A stretch of DNA of 59,995 nt from JAIRNF01 sp031551125 (GTDB lineage: Bacteria > Bacteroidota > Bacteroidia > Bacteroidales > UBA932). The translations under genes and the position numbers were made by a program. Within the stretch, counting starts at the first letter, position 1, and the number at the start of each line of letters is the position of its first letter. The notes under the pieces were generated by a model. That model saw nothing but the letters and a program-made list of their open reading frames with translations. It was not told the DNA's origin and made no database searches. Shown piece after piece: positions 16,385-23,207 of the stretch. Location of the stretch: positions 1-59,995 of the forward strand of contig JAVBOB010000018.1 in assembly GCA_031551125.1 (NCBI GenBank), written 5' to 3'.

Positions 16385-17098
16385 ATGGGAAGAGCATTTG
16401 AATATCGGAAAGCAACCAAAATGAAACGCTGGGGCAACATGTCGCGCGTGTTTACCAAGTTAGGCAAGCAAATAACCATAGCCGCCAAATCGGGTACCGA
16501 CCCTGAGGCCAACCCCCGCCTACGCGCGCTAATCCAAACGGCAAAGTCTGAGAACATGCCTAAGGATAACGTTGAACGTGCTATTAAGCGCGCAGCAGAA
16601 AAAGATCTATCTGATTATAAGGAGATGGTATATGAAGGTTACGGCCCTTACGGCATAGCCTTTTTGGTAGAAACGGCTACCGACAACCCTACCAGAACGG
16701 TTGCCAATGTTCGCAGCTACTTTAATAAGTATAATGGCTCACTTGGAACATCGGGTAGCGTTGAGTTTATGTTTGAACACAAATGTATGTTCAACGTAAA
16801 GATGAAGGAAGGTCTTAACCTCGAAGAGCTGGAGTTTGAGCTTATTGATGTGGGTGGAGAGGAAGTTTTTGAACAGGAAGATAATACCATTATGATATAT
16901 GGTGCATTTGAATCCTATGGTTCTATCCAAAAATATATTGAGGAGCACCATTTTGAGCTGATTAGCGGAGGCTTTGAGCGAATTCCTACCGGAGAGCTAA
17001 AGGAGCTAAGCCCCGAACAAAAAGTAGAAATTGAAAAGCTTATCGAAAAGTTTGAAGAGGATGACGATGTACAAAACGTTTACCATACAATGAAGTAA
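16385..17098 (+). CDS. YebC/PmpR family DNA-binding regulator or ribosome-associated factor
   Basis: A 238-residue protein of the YebC family. The N-terminal helical domain holds MGRAFEYRKATKMKRWGNMSR, close to the conserved YebC start (GHSKWANI in other phyla), followed by KLGKQITIAAKSG and the AKSENMPKDNVERAIKRA helix; two alpha/beta domains follow (GPYGIAFLVETATDNPTRT, SGSVEFMF). Members have been described as transcription regulators and, more recently, as translation factors easing polyproline stalling. An in-frame start at 16319 overlaps ribH and would add 22 unrelated residues, so ATG 16385 is chosen. The ribH spacing is 31 bases. Confidence 0.88.
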   Translation: MGRAFEYRKATKMKRWGNMSRVFTKLGKQITIAAKSGTDPEANPRLRALIQTAKSENMPKDNVERAIKRAAEKDLSDYKEMVYEGYGPYGIAFLVETATDNPTRTVANVRSYFNKYNGSLGTSGSVEFMFEHKCMFNVKMKEGLNLEELEFELIDVGGEEVFEQEDNTIMIYGAFESYGSIQKYIEEHHFELISGGFERIPTGELKELSPEQKVEIEKLIEKFEEDDDVQNVYHTMK

Positions 17099-17124
17099 AT
17101 ACGTTCAAAATGGAGAACAAAAAG

Positions 17125-17153
17125 CCCGATAATACTTGTTATCGGGTTTTTTT
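17125..17153 (+). terminator. Intrinsic terminator of the ribH-yebC unit
   Basis: CCCGATAA-TACTTG-TTATCGGG (17125-17146) followed by seven T. Confidence 0.85.
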
Positions 17154-17425
17154 ATTAAACAGAGAGTGCTTTTATCATAATACAGAAGCGCTTGGCTACT
17201 ACTCTTGCTTTGCTTCATCGGGCGTTGCCCCGATGCTAATGCTAACGCCCCTTTGGAGCTATGCTTGCGTCAAAACAGCTGTTATATTGCTAAAAGGTAC
17301 TTTCCAAAAAAATCCGTTCATTCCCAAATGCTCTTTGTAGGAACCCATCCCTCAACTGCTGCAAAACATACTAATTATTTTTCTTTAATGCCTGCACAAC
17401 ACAAAAACAATTCTTTAATAAAGAG

Positions 17426-17433
17426 TACCTTTG
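17426..17433 (+). promoter_or_regulatory. Bacteroidota -7 promoter box of the methylmalonyl-CoA operon (TACCTTTG)
   Basis: Exact TAnnTTTG match 104 bases before the mce ATG. The resulting leader of about 100 bases contains a perfect 8-bp hairpin at 17474-17491. Confidence 0.6.
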
Positions 17434-17473
17434 CAACTCGAATTACTTTATTTACCATCAAGTAGTTACCGTT

Positions 17474-17491
17474 GCCCTCACCAGTGAGGGC
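17474..17491 (+). promoter_or_regulatory. Leader hairpin of the mce transcript
   Basis: GCCCTCAC-CA-GTGAGGGC, an 8-bp perfect GC-rich stem, lies between promoter box and ATG and is followed by GATTTGTTCATTTT. It could be a weak attenuator or an mRNA stabiliser; no known riboswitch is recognised. Confidence 0.4.
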
Positions 17492-17537
17492 GATTTGTTC
17501 ATTTTAAATAATTGAAAATCAAATAAATATCGTCAGT

Positions 17538-17957
17538 ATGAAAATATCACACATTGAGCATATCGGTATTGCCGTTAAATCGCTCGAACAAGCTATTCCT
17601 TACTATGAAAACATTCTTGGCCTAAAGTGCTACAGCGTTGAAGAGGTTGCCGATCAAAAGGTAAAAACAGCTTTCTTCATGGTAGGTCAAACTAAAATAG
17701 AGCTGCTGGAGTCAACTGACCCCGAAGGCCCCATTGGAAAGTTTATTGAAAAAAAGGGAGAAGGCGTACACCACCTTGCTTTTGCTGTTGATGGCGTTCA
17801 AACCGCTCTTGATGAAATGGCAGAAAAGGGTGTTCAGCTTATTGATAAAGCACCTCGCAAGGGCGCTGAAGGCTTGAATATCGCATTTCTTCACCCAAAG
17901 TCAACCGTTGGTGTGCTAACCGAACTTTGCGAAGACCCTAACAAGAAGTGCTGCTAA
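17538..17957 (+). CDS. mce: Methylmalonyl-CoA epimerase
   Basis: A 139-residue vicinal-oxygen-chelate protein that interconverts (R)- and (S)-methylmalonyl-CoA between the mutase and the decarboxylase/carboxylase. The start HIEHIGIAVKSLEQAIPYYE carries the first metal-binding His; GVHHLAFAVDGV holds the second, and ELCEDP near the end supplies the glutamate. Length is normal. The decarboxylase gene mmdA follows after 137 bases, which together with the downstream subunits defines the propionate-forming branch of the succinate pathway. Confidence 0.94.
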   Translation: MKISHIEHIGIAVKSLEQAIPYYENILGLKCYSVEEVADQKVKTAFFMVGQTKIELLESTDPEGPIGKFIEKKGEGVHHLAFAVDGVQTALDEMAEKGVQLIDKAPRKGAEGLNIAFLHPKSTVGVLTELCEDPNKKCC

Positions 17958-17980
17958 TTCTTTTTTGTACAGCGATACCA

Positions 17981-18056
17981 GATACGCGATATGTGAAAAT
18001 CGCAATTGCCTTCGGCGAGCTCGCAGGCTCGGTTCGCAAATCGAACATCGCATATT
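17981..18056. repeat. Imperfect long palindrome between mce and mmdA
   Basis: The segment starting GATACGCGATATGTGAAAATC is roughly mirrored by the one ending AATCGAACATCGCATAT; a GC-rich centre (GGCGAGCTCGCAGGCTCGG) separates them. It breaks the otherwise tight operon spacing and looks like an inserted intergenic repeat rather than a classical terminator, since no T run follows. Confidence 0.5.
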
Positions 18057-18094
18057 TCCTTACATAGAACAAAACATTAAAACAGTATAAAGCA

Positions 18095-19648
18095 ATGAGC
18101 AACCAGCAAGAAAAAGTAAAAGAGTTGATTCAGCTGCGCGAAAAAGCCAGACTTGGCGGCGGTCAGAAAAGAATTGACTCACAACACCAAAAAGGGAAAT
18201 ACACGGCTCGCGAACGTATTGCCATGCTATTGGATGAAGGTTCATTCGAAGAGTTCGATATGTTCGTTCAGCACCGTTGCACCAACTTCGGTCTTGAGAA
18301 AGAAACCTACCTTGGTGATGGTGTAGTTACCGGATACGGTACTATGGACGGCCGTTTGGTGTACGTTTACGCGCAAGATTTCACCGTATTTGGAGGTTCG
18401 CTATCCGAAAGCCTTGCCATGAAGATTTGCAAGGTAATGGATCAGTCTATGAAAATGGGCGCCCCTGTTATTGGTATTAACGACTCAGGTGGAGCGCGTA
18501 TTCAGGAAGGTGTTAACGCTCTTGCCGGTTATGCTGAAATTTTTCAACGCAATATCTTAGCATCAGGAGTTGTTCCTCAGATATCGGCTATTTTCGGTCC
18601 TTGTGCCGGAGGTGCAGTTTACTCTCCTGCTCTTACCGACTTTACCATTATGACCAAGGGAACCAGCTACATGTTCCTTACCGGTCCTAAGGTGGTGAAA
18701 ACCGTTACCGGAGAAGATGTAACCCAAGAACAGCTTGGTGGTGCCAGTATCCACACATCGAAATCGGGTGTTGCTCATTTTGCCGTTGAAAACGAAGAAG
18801 AAGGAATTAGCCTTATCAAGAGCTTGCTTAGCTTCCTTCCGCAAAATAACTTGGAGGAAACTCCTATCGTTCCTTGTGATGACCCTATTGACCGGCTTGA
18901 AAACTCGCTCAACGAAATTATTCCTGATAGCCCCAACAAACCTTACGATATGTACGAGGTAATTGGTGCTATTGTTGACAACGGAGAGTTCCTAGATGTT
19001 CAACGTGATTTTGCCGCTAACATTATTACCGGATTTGCACGCTTCAACGGCGTATCAGTAGGTATTGTGGCCAACCAGCCTAAGGTGTTGGCAGGCGTAC
19101 TTGACATTAACGCCTCACGTAAGGCTGCTCGATTTGTACGCTTCTGCGATGCGTTCAACATTCCGTTGGTAACGCTGGTTGACGTACCCGGTTTCTTACC
19201 CGGTACAGGACAAGAGTATGGCGCTGTTATTCTTCATGGTGCGAAGCTACTTTACGCATACGGCGAAGCAACTGTTCCAAAAGTTACCGTTACGCTTCGT
19301 AAATCATACGGTGGCGCATACTGCGTGATGAGCTCTAAGCACCTGCGTGGTGATATTAACTACGCATGGCCTACTGCTGAAATTGCTGTTATGGGACCCT
19401 CAGGCGCTATCGAAGTACTGTTCAGCAAGGAAGTTGCTGCTGCGGAAGACCCCAAAGCAATGGCCGCACAAAAAGAAAAAGAATACCGCGATGCGTTTGC
19501 CAACCCTTACAATGCTGCTAAGTATGGCTACATTGACGATGTAATTGAACCGCGCAATACCCGTTTCCGTATTATCCGTGCCCTTCAGTCACTAGCTACC
19601 AAGAAGTTGAGTAACCCGCCTAAAAAGCATGATAACTTACCGCTATAA
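18095..19648 (+). CDS. mmdA: Methylmalonyl-CoA decarboxylase alpha subunit (carboxyltransferase)
   Basis: A 517-residue biotin-dependent carboxyltransferase of the propionyl-CoA carboxylase beta type. It moves CO2 from methylmalonyl-CoA to the biotin of the carrier subunit, giving propionyl-CoA. The twin crotonase-fold halves each show their oxyanion-hole glycines: SGGARIQEGVNALAGY with GPCAGGAVYSPALTDF in the N-half and KSYGGAYCVMSSKHL in the C-half, with VDVPGFLPGTGQE as acyl-CoA loop. The genes downstream (gamma, biotin carrier, beta pump) identify it as part of a sodium-translocating decarboxylase rather than an ATP-dependent carboxylase. The next gene starts 5 bases after its stop. Confidence 0.93.
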   Translation: MSNQQEKVKELIQLREKARLGGGQKRIDSQHQKGKYTARERIAMLLDEGSFEEFDMFVQHRCTNFGLEKETYLGDGVVTGYGTMDGRLVYVYAQDFTVFGGSLSESLAMKICKVMDQSMKMGAPVIGINDSGGARIQEGVNALAGYAEIFQRNILASGVVPQISAIFGPCAGGAVYSPALTDFTIMTKGTSYMFLTGPKVVKTVTGEDVTQEQLGGASIHTSKSGVAHFAVENEEEGISLIKSLLSFLPQNNLEETPIVPCDDPIDRLENSLNEIIPDSPNKPYDMYEVIGAIVDNGEFLDVQRDFAANIITGFARFNGVSVGIVANQPKVLAGVLDINASRKAARFVRFCDAFNIPLVTLVDVPGFLPGTGQEYGAVILHGAKLLYAYGEATVPKVTVTLRKSYGGAYCVMSSKHLRGDINYAWPTAEIAVMGPSGAIEVLFSKEVAAAEDPKAMAAQKEKEYRDAFANPYNAAKYGYIDDVIEPRNTRFRIIRALQSLATKKLSNPPKKHDNLPL

Positions 19649-19653
19649 CCGCT

Positions 19654-20604
19654 ATGAAGATGAAGAAACTAGTTAACCTTTTCATAGTAGTAGGGCTCCT
19701 TTTGGTATCCAAAGTCGGTTTTTCTCAAGCGGCATCATCCTTCAGAATAAACGAAGTATTGGTTACCAATACGGATGATTACCAAGATGATTTTGGGAAG
19801 CACCACGCTTGGGTTGAGCTCTTTAACTCGTCATATGGTACAGCCGACTTGGGAGGCTGCTACCTGACGGATGACATGAATAACCCCAAGAAGTATTTCA
19901 TCCCCAAGGGTGATGTACTTACGAAAATCAAGCCTCGCCAGCACGTTATTTTTTGGATTGACAACATGCCCGTTCGTGGAACGTTCCACGTTAACTTTTC
20001 ATTTGATTCAACCAAATCAAACTTTATAGCGCTATTTGATGCAAATGGTCGTACGTTGATTGACAGTATGACCATACCTGCATTAAAAGCCAACGAATCA
20101 TTCGGCTTACCAGAAGATGGTGTTCGGTTTGTTACGGAAAATAAGGCACTCAAGGATAAGGCTTGTGTTCTCGAAAAAACAACCCCCAGCACTAACAACT
20201 TTTTGAGAAACCAAGGAGAAGCAAATGATCGGCTGACTCAGAATGACCCCACAGGTGTAGGTATGACCATTACTGCCATGTCTGTTGTATTTATTGCGCT
20301 AGTATTGTTATATGTCGTGTTTAGACTTATTGGTCGCTATTCTGTAAGGAGAAGCAGAAGAAATGCGCTAATTGCACAAGGGCTTCCGGTAGATAAGGCT
20401 AGCGAAAAAATTGCTGTTCCGGGAGAAGCATCCGGAGAAGTGTATGCCGCTATTGCCATGGCGCTTTACCTTTACCAAAAGGAAAGTGGCGTTCATGATG
20501 TTGAAAGTACGATCTTAACTATCGACAGAGTAACCCGTAACTACTCGCCCTGGAGTTCAAAAATTTATACCTTACGTCAAACCCCAACCGTGAATAAAAA
20601 ATAA
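19654..20604 (+). CDS. OadG-type gamma subunit with N-terminal lamin-tail domain
   Basis: A 316-residue fusion. Residues 1-25 form a signal peptide (SKVGFSQ-A); about 28-185 resemble a lamin-tail beta-sandwich (FRINEVLVTN, HHAWVELFNSSYGTADLGG, GYYLTD-like CYLTDDMNNPKK, VIFWID); about 203-226 is a membrane helix (MTITAMSVVFIALVLLYVVF); the rest is the OadG cytoplasmic tail, ending in EASGEVYAAIAMALYLYQ. Ordinary gamma subunits are near 80-120 residues and consist of the helix and tail, which assemble the decarboxylase on the pump. Here an exported domain is added. It lies between mmdA and the biotin carrier with 5- and 8-base gaps, so it is a pump component. Confidence 0.82.
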   Translation: MKMKKLVNLFIVVGLLLVSKVGFSQAASSFRINEVLVTNTDDYQDDFGKHHAWVELFNSSYGTADLGGCYLTDDMNNPKKYFIPKGDVLTKIKPRQHVIFWIDNMPVRGTFHVNFSFDSTKSNFIALFDANGRTLIDSMTIPALKANESFGLPEDGVRFVTENKALKDKACVLEKTTPSTNNFLRNQGEANDRLTQNDPTGVGMTITAMSVVFIALVLLYVVFRLIGRYSVRRSRRNALIAQGLPVDKASEKIAVPGEASGEVYAAIAMALYLYQKESGVHDVESTILTIDRVTRNYSPWSSKIYTLRQTPTVNKK

Positions 20605-20612
20605 GCAAAGCA

Positions 20613-21080
20613 ATGAAGGAATTTAAAATCAAAATAAACGGCAACGAATACAGTATTAACATTGAAAACGTAGAAGGAAATGTTGCCCAAGTTGAGGTTA
20701 ACGGTGCACCCTACAGCGTAGAAGTGGAAGGAATGACTGCAAGTAAGCCTGTTGCGCGTCCTGTAGGTAAACCGACATCTGTACCACAAAGCCAAACAGG
20801 GTCAACAGTTGCCAAACCAACAACTCCTGTTGCTGTTTCTAAGCCCACTGCCAGCGCAGCCGGTACAGGTGGAGCGGTAAAATCACCCCTACCCGGTGTT
20901 ATTATTGAGGTAAACGTAAAAGTTGGCGACGAGGTAAAGGTTGGCCAAAAGATTTTGATGCTTGAAGCCATGAAAATGGAAAACAACATCAACTCCGACC
21001 GTGAAGGAAAGGTTATTGAAGTGAAAGTAAACAAAGGTGACTCCGTTCTTGAAGGAGCAGATCTTGTTATAATAGGATAA
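20613..21080 (+). CDS. mmdC: Biotin carboxyl carrier subunit of methylmalonyl-CoA decarboxylase
   Basis: A 155-residue carrier. Residues 1-40 form a small beta-rich domain (FKIKINGNEYSINIENVEG), 41-85 a flexible Pro/Ala/Thr linker, and 88-155 the biotinyl domain with the attachment lysine Lys121 in LEAMKMENN. The biotin shuttles carboxyl groups from MmdA to the membrane subunit MmdB. The linker length and composition are typical. The gene is separated from its neighbours by 8 and 4 bases. Confidence 0.92.
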   Translation: MKEFKIKINGNEYSINIENVEGNVAQVEVNGAPYSVEVEGMTASKPVARPVGKPTSVPQSQTGSTVAKPTTPVAVSKPTASAAGTGGAVKSPLPGVIIEVNVKVGDEVKVGQKILMLEAMKMENNINSDREGKVIEVKVNKGDSVLEGADLVIIG

Positions 21081-21084
21081 GGCG

Positions 21085-22245
21085 ATGGAAGGAAGCGGAT
21101 TTTTTACATTTTTGGGTGAGAACCTAAGCAAGTTCTTTTCATACACGGCCTTTGCAAACATGACGGTGGGACACTTTGTCATGGTTTGCGTAGGATTATT
21201 CTTTATCTACTTGGCAATTAAGAAAGAATACGAACCATTGTTGCTTATTCCCATCGGTTTTGGTATTCTTATCGGAAACATTCCTTTGGTTGAGGGGATG
21301 CAGGTTGGAATATATGAAGAGGGCTCTGTGCTGAATATACTCTACGGAGGTGTGCGACAAGGATGGTATCCACCACTCATTTTCTTGGGTATTGGAGCTA
21401 TGACAGACTTTTCTGCGCTTATTTCCAATCCTAAGCTTATGCTGATTGGTGCGGCTGCTCAGTTTGGTATTTTTGCCGCTTATGTTATAGCGTTGGGGGT
21501 TGGCTTCGCTCCAAATGAAGCCGGTGCTATTGGTATTATCGGTGGTGCTGACGGACCTACGGCTATTTTCCTATCATCGAAGCTTGCTCCGGATTTGTTG
21601 GGCGCTATCGCCATATCGGCATACTCATACATGGCGTTGGTTCCGGTAATTCAGCCCCCTATCATGAAGTTGCTGACAACCAAAAAGGAGCGAGTTATTC
21701 GCATGAAACCTCCTCGCGCAGTATCTCATACGGAAAAGGTGCTATTTTCAATAATAGGATTGCTGCTCACCACATTTATTGTGCCAACAGGGCTTCCGTT
21801 GTTGGGTATGCTATTCTTTGGTAACCTTCTGAAAGAAAGCGGTGTTACTAAACGCTTAGCTGAAACAGCACGCGGGCCGCTTATTGATACTATTACTATT
21901 TTGTTGGGCCTTACGGTTGGAGCATCTACTCAAGCAACAACCTTCCTTACGGCAAAATCGGTAGGTATTTTCGGCCTTGGTGCACTTTCATTCATTGTTG
22001 CAACTGCAGCCGGAGTTACATTCGTGAAGATATTCAATATTTTTCTTAAGAAGGATAATAAAATTAATCCGCTTATTGGAAATTCCGGAGTATCGGCTGT
22101 TCCAGACTCGGCTCGAATTTCTCAGCATGTAGGGTTGCAGTACGATAATTCCAACCATTTACTAATGCACGCAATGGGTCCTAACGTAGCGGGAGTTATC
22201 GGAAGTGCGGTTGCCGCAGGTATTTTATTAGGATTTTTATCATAA
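21085..22245 (+). CDS. mmdB: Sodium-translocating decarboxylase beta subunit (membrane pump)
   Basis: A 386-residue integral membrane protein of the OadB/MmdB/GcdB family, with about nine to eleven membrane segments. It decarboxylates carboxybiotin and couples this to Na+ export. Family hallmarks are the conserved GNIPL near residue 65, IGIIGGADGPTAIFLSSKLAP (about residues 148-170), the SYMALVP and QPPIMKLLT stretch, and GLTVGASTQATTFL. The Asp in GADGPT is the established Na+/proton-relay residue. It is the last gene of the operon begun at mce. Confidence 0.94.
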   Translation: MEGSGFFTFLGENLSKFFSYTAFANMTVGHFVMVCVGLFFIYLAIKKEYEPLLLIPIGFGILIGNIPLVEGMQVGIYEEGSVLNILYGGVRQGWYPPLIFLGIGAMTDFSALISNPKLMLIGAAAQFGIFAAYVIALGVGFAPNEAGAIGIIGGADGPTAIFLSSKLAPDLLGAIAISAYSYMALVPVIQPPIMKLLTTKKERVIRMKPPRAVSHTEKVLFSIIGLLLTTFIVPTGLPLLGMLFFGNLLKESGVTKRLAETARGPLIDTITILLGLTVGASTQATTFLTAKSVGIFGLGALSFIVATAAGVTFVKIFNIFLKKDNKINPLIGNSGVSAVPDSARISQHVGLQYDNSNHLLMHAMGPNVAGVIGSAVAAGILLGFLS

Positions 22246-22271
22246 CTGTTTTTTGTTGAAGAGAAATATTA

Positions 22272-22279
22272 TACTTTTG
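22272..22279 (+). promoter_or_regulatory. Bacteroidota -7 promoter box (TACTTTTG)
   Basis: Exact TAnnTTTG, with TTTG at 22252-22255 sixteen bases upstream as a possible -33 box. It separates the lipoprotein gene at 22319 from the mmd operon. Confidence 0.6.
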
Positions 22280-22318
22280 TACCCAAAATAAATAACAACT
22301 TAAAAATCAAACAAGACT

Positions 22319-22792
22319 ATGAAATCATTAAAGTTTATCGTTCTTTCGTTATCTGCTGCTTTGTTTATGACTGCTTGCGGCGGTGGTAGTACTCCTGAAA
22401 AAGTGGTTGAAGGCTTTTACTCAGCTTTAAAGGCTTATGACTATGACAAGGCTAAGAGCTTCTGTACTGAAGCATCTGCTCCTGCTATTGACGCAATGAA
22501 GAAGCAAATGGAACAAATTCCTGAAGAGTACAAGAAAATAGCTGAAGAAGCTGCAAAGACTACTACTTACGAATATGGTGTTCCCTCCATCAGCGAAGAC
22601 AAGCAATCAGCTACTGTTAACGTAAAGATTAACATGAATGGCCAAACTTTTGATGCTCCTGTTACTTTGAAGATGGAAAATGGTTCATGGAAGGTTGATT
22701 ATGGTGTTGCAGCACCTGCACAAGAAGAGCCCGTACAACCCGAACCCGCACAAGATTCTACTGTACAAGATTCTACTCAAGTTCAGCAATAA
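22319..22792 (+). CDS. DUF4878-like lipoprotein
   Basis: A 157-residue exported lipoprotein: signal MKSLKFIVLSLSAALFMTAC (lipidated Cys20), then STPEKVVEGFYSALKAYDYDKAKSF, an opening typical of the NTF2-like DUF4878 fold, beta strands (SATVNVKINMNGQTF, VTLKMENGSWKVDYG) and a low-complexity Pro/Glu/Gln/Asp tail from about residue 131. The family's function is unknown. Codon use (many GCT, ACT, AAG) is of the highly expressed type and it has its own promoter and terminator, so it is probably an abundant envelope protein. Confidence 0.75.
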   Translation: MKSLKFIVLSLSAALFMTACGGGSTPEKVVEGFYSALKAYDYDKAKSFCTEASAPAIDAMKKQMEQIPEEYKKIAEEAAKTTTYEYGVPSISEDKQSATVNVKINMNGQTFDAPVTLKMENGSWKVDYGVAAPAQEEPVQPEPAQDSTVQDSTQVQQ

Positions 22793-22836
22793 TTGGGTTA
22801 GTTAAGTTCTATATTGAATATAGAATTAACCAATAT

Positions 22837-22876
22837 ACGTTCCTGCTCACTTAACGTGGGTAGGAACGTTTGTTTT
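22837..22876 (+). terminator. Intrinsic terminator of the lipoprotein gene
   Basis: ACGTTCCT (22837-22844) pairs with AGGAACGT (22862-22869), followed by TTGTTTT. A smaller hairpin TTCTATATTGAATATAGAA lies just before it. Confidence 0.7.
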
Positions 22877-22897
22877 ATACCCCCTTGTTCTAAGGCG

Positions 22898-23160
22898 GGC
22901 TCTTTTGGCAGTCATGGTCGGAAAATTTTCATATGGTAGTTTTTAAGTGTTTGAAGAGCCTTCTATCGTCCTGAAGGGACAGCTTATACGGCTACATCCT
23001 TAAACTGCCCTTTCAGGGCGCAGTAAGCCGAGGGTGCCGTTATTTTTCCCAAGGCGTTGCCATTGGGCTTAAATAAGCTGGTCTTTCAGACCGATATTTA
23101 AACGTAGTAAATACATCATTAACAACTTGAAATCTTCTGACCATGACTGGCTCTTTTGGC
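22898..23160. mobile_element. MITE-like element with terminal inverted repeats and 12-bp flanking direct repeats
   Basis: The 239-bp segment 22910-23148 begins AGTCATGGTC and ends with its reverse complement; over the first 19 bases the two ends match at 17 positions. Identical 12-bp direct repeats GGCTCTTTTGGC flank it at 22898-22909 and 23149-23160, as a target-site duplication would. No coding sequence is inside. The interior holds a CTGAAAG-type repeat (23048-23089, minus orientation) and a small CTGCCCTTTCAGGGCGCAG hairpin. The size, ends and lack of a gene fit a non-autonomous element moved by a transposase elsewhere. Confidence 0.65.
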
Positions 23161-23170
23161 CTCCTTTTTG

Positions 23171-23178
23171 TATATTTG
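23171..23178 (+). promoter_or_regulatory. Bacteroidota -7 promoter box (TATATTTG)
   Basis: Exact TAnnTTTG, 29 bases before the ATG at 23208. It lies only 10 bases outside the right flank of the MITE-like element, so that insertion probably replaced the original upstream DNA of this promoter. Confidence 0.55.
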
Positions 23179-23207
23179 TATAGAACTACTCTAAAAACGC
23201 CTCAGCT

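Larger units (their letters stand above)
17154..17537 (+). other. Intergenic and leader region upstream of mce
   Basis: About 380 bases. A small hairpin ATCGGG-CGTTG-CCCCGAT lies near 17218-17235. A promoter box is at 17426-17433 and a leader hairpin at 17474-17491. The rest shows no gene or RNA that I can support. Confidence 0.5.
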
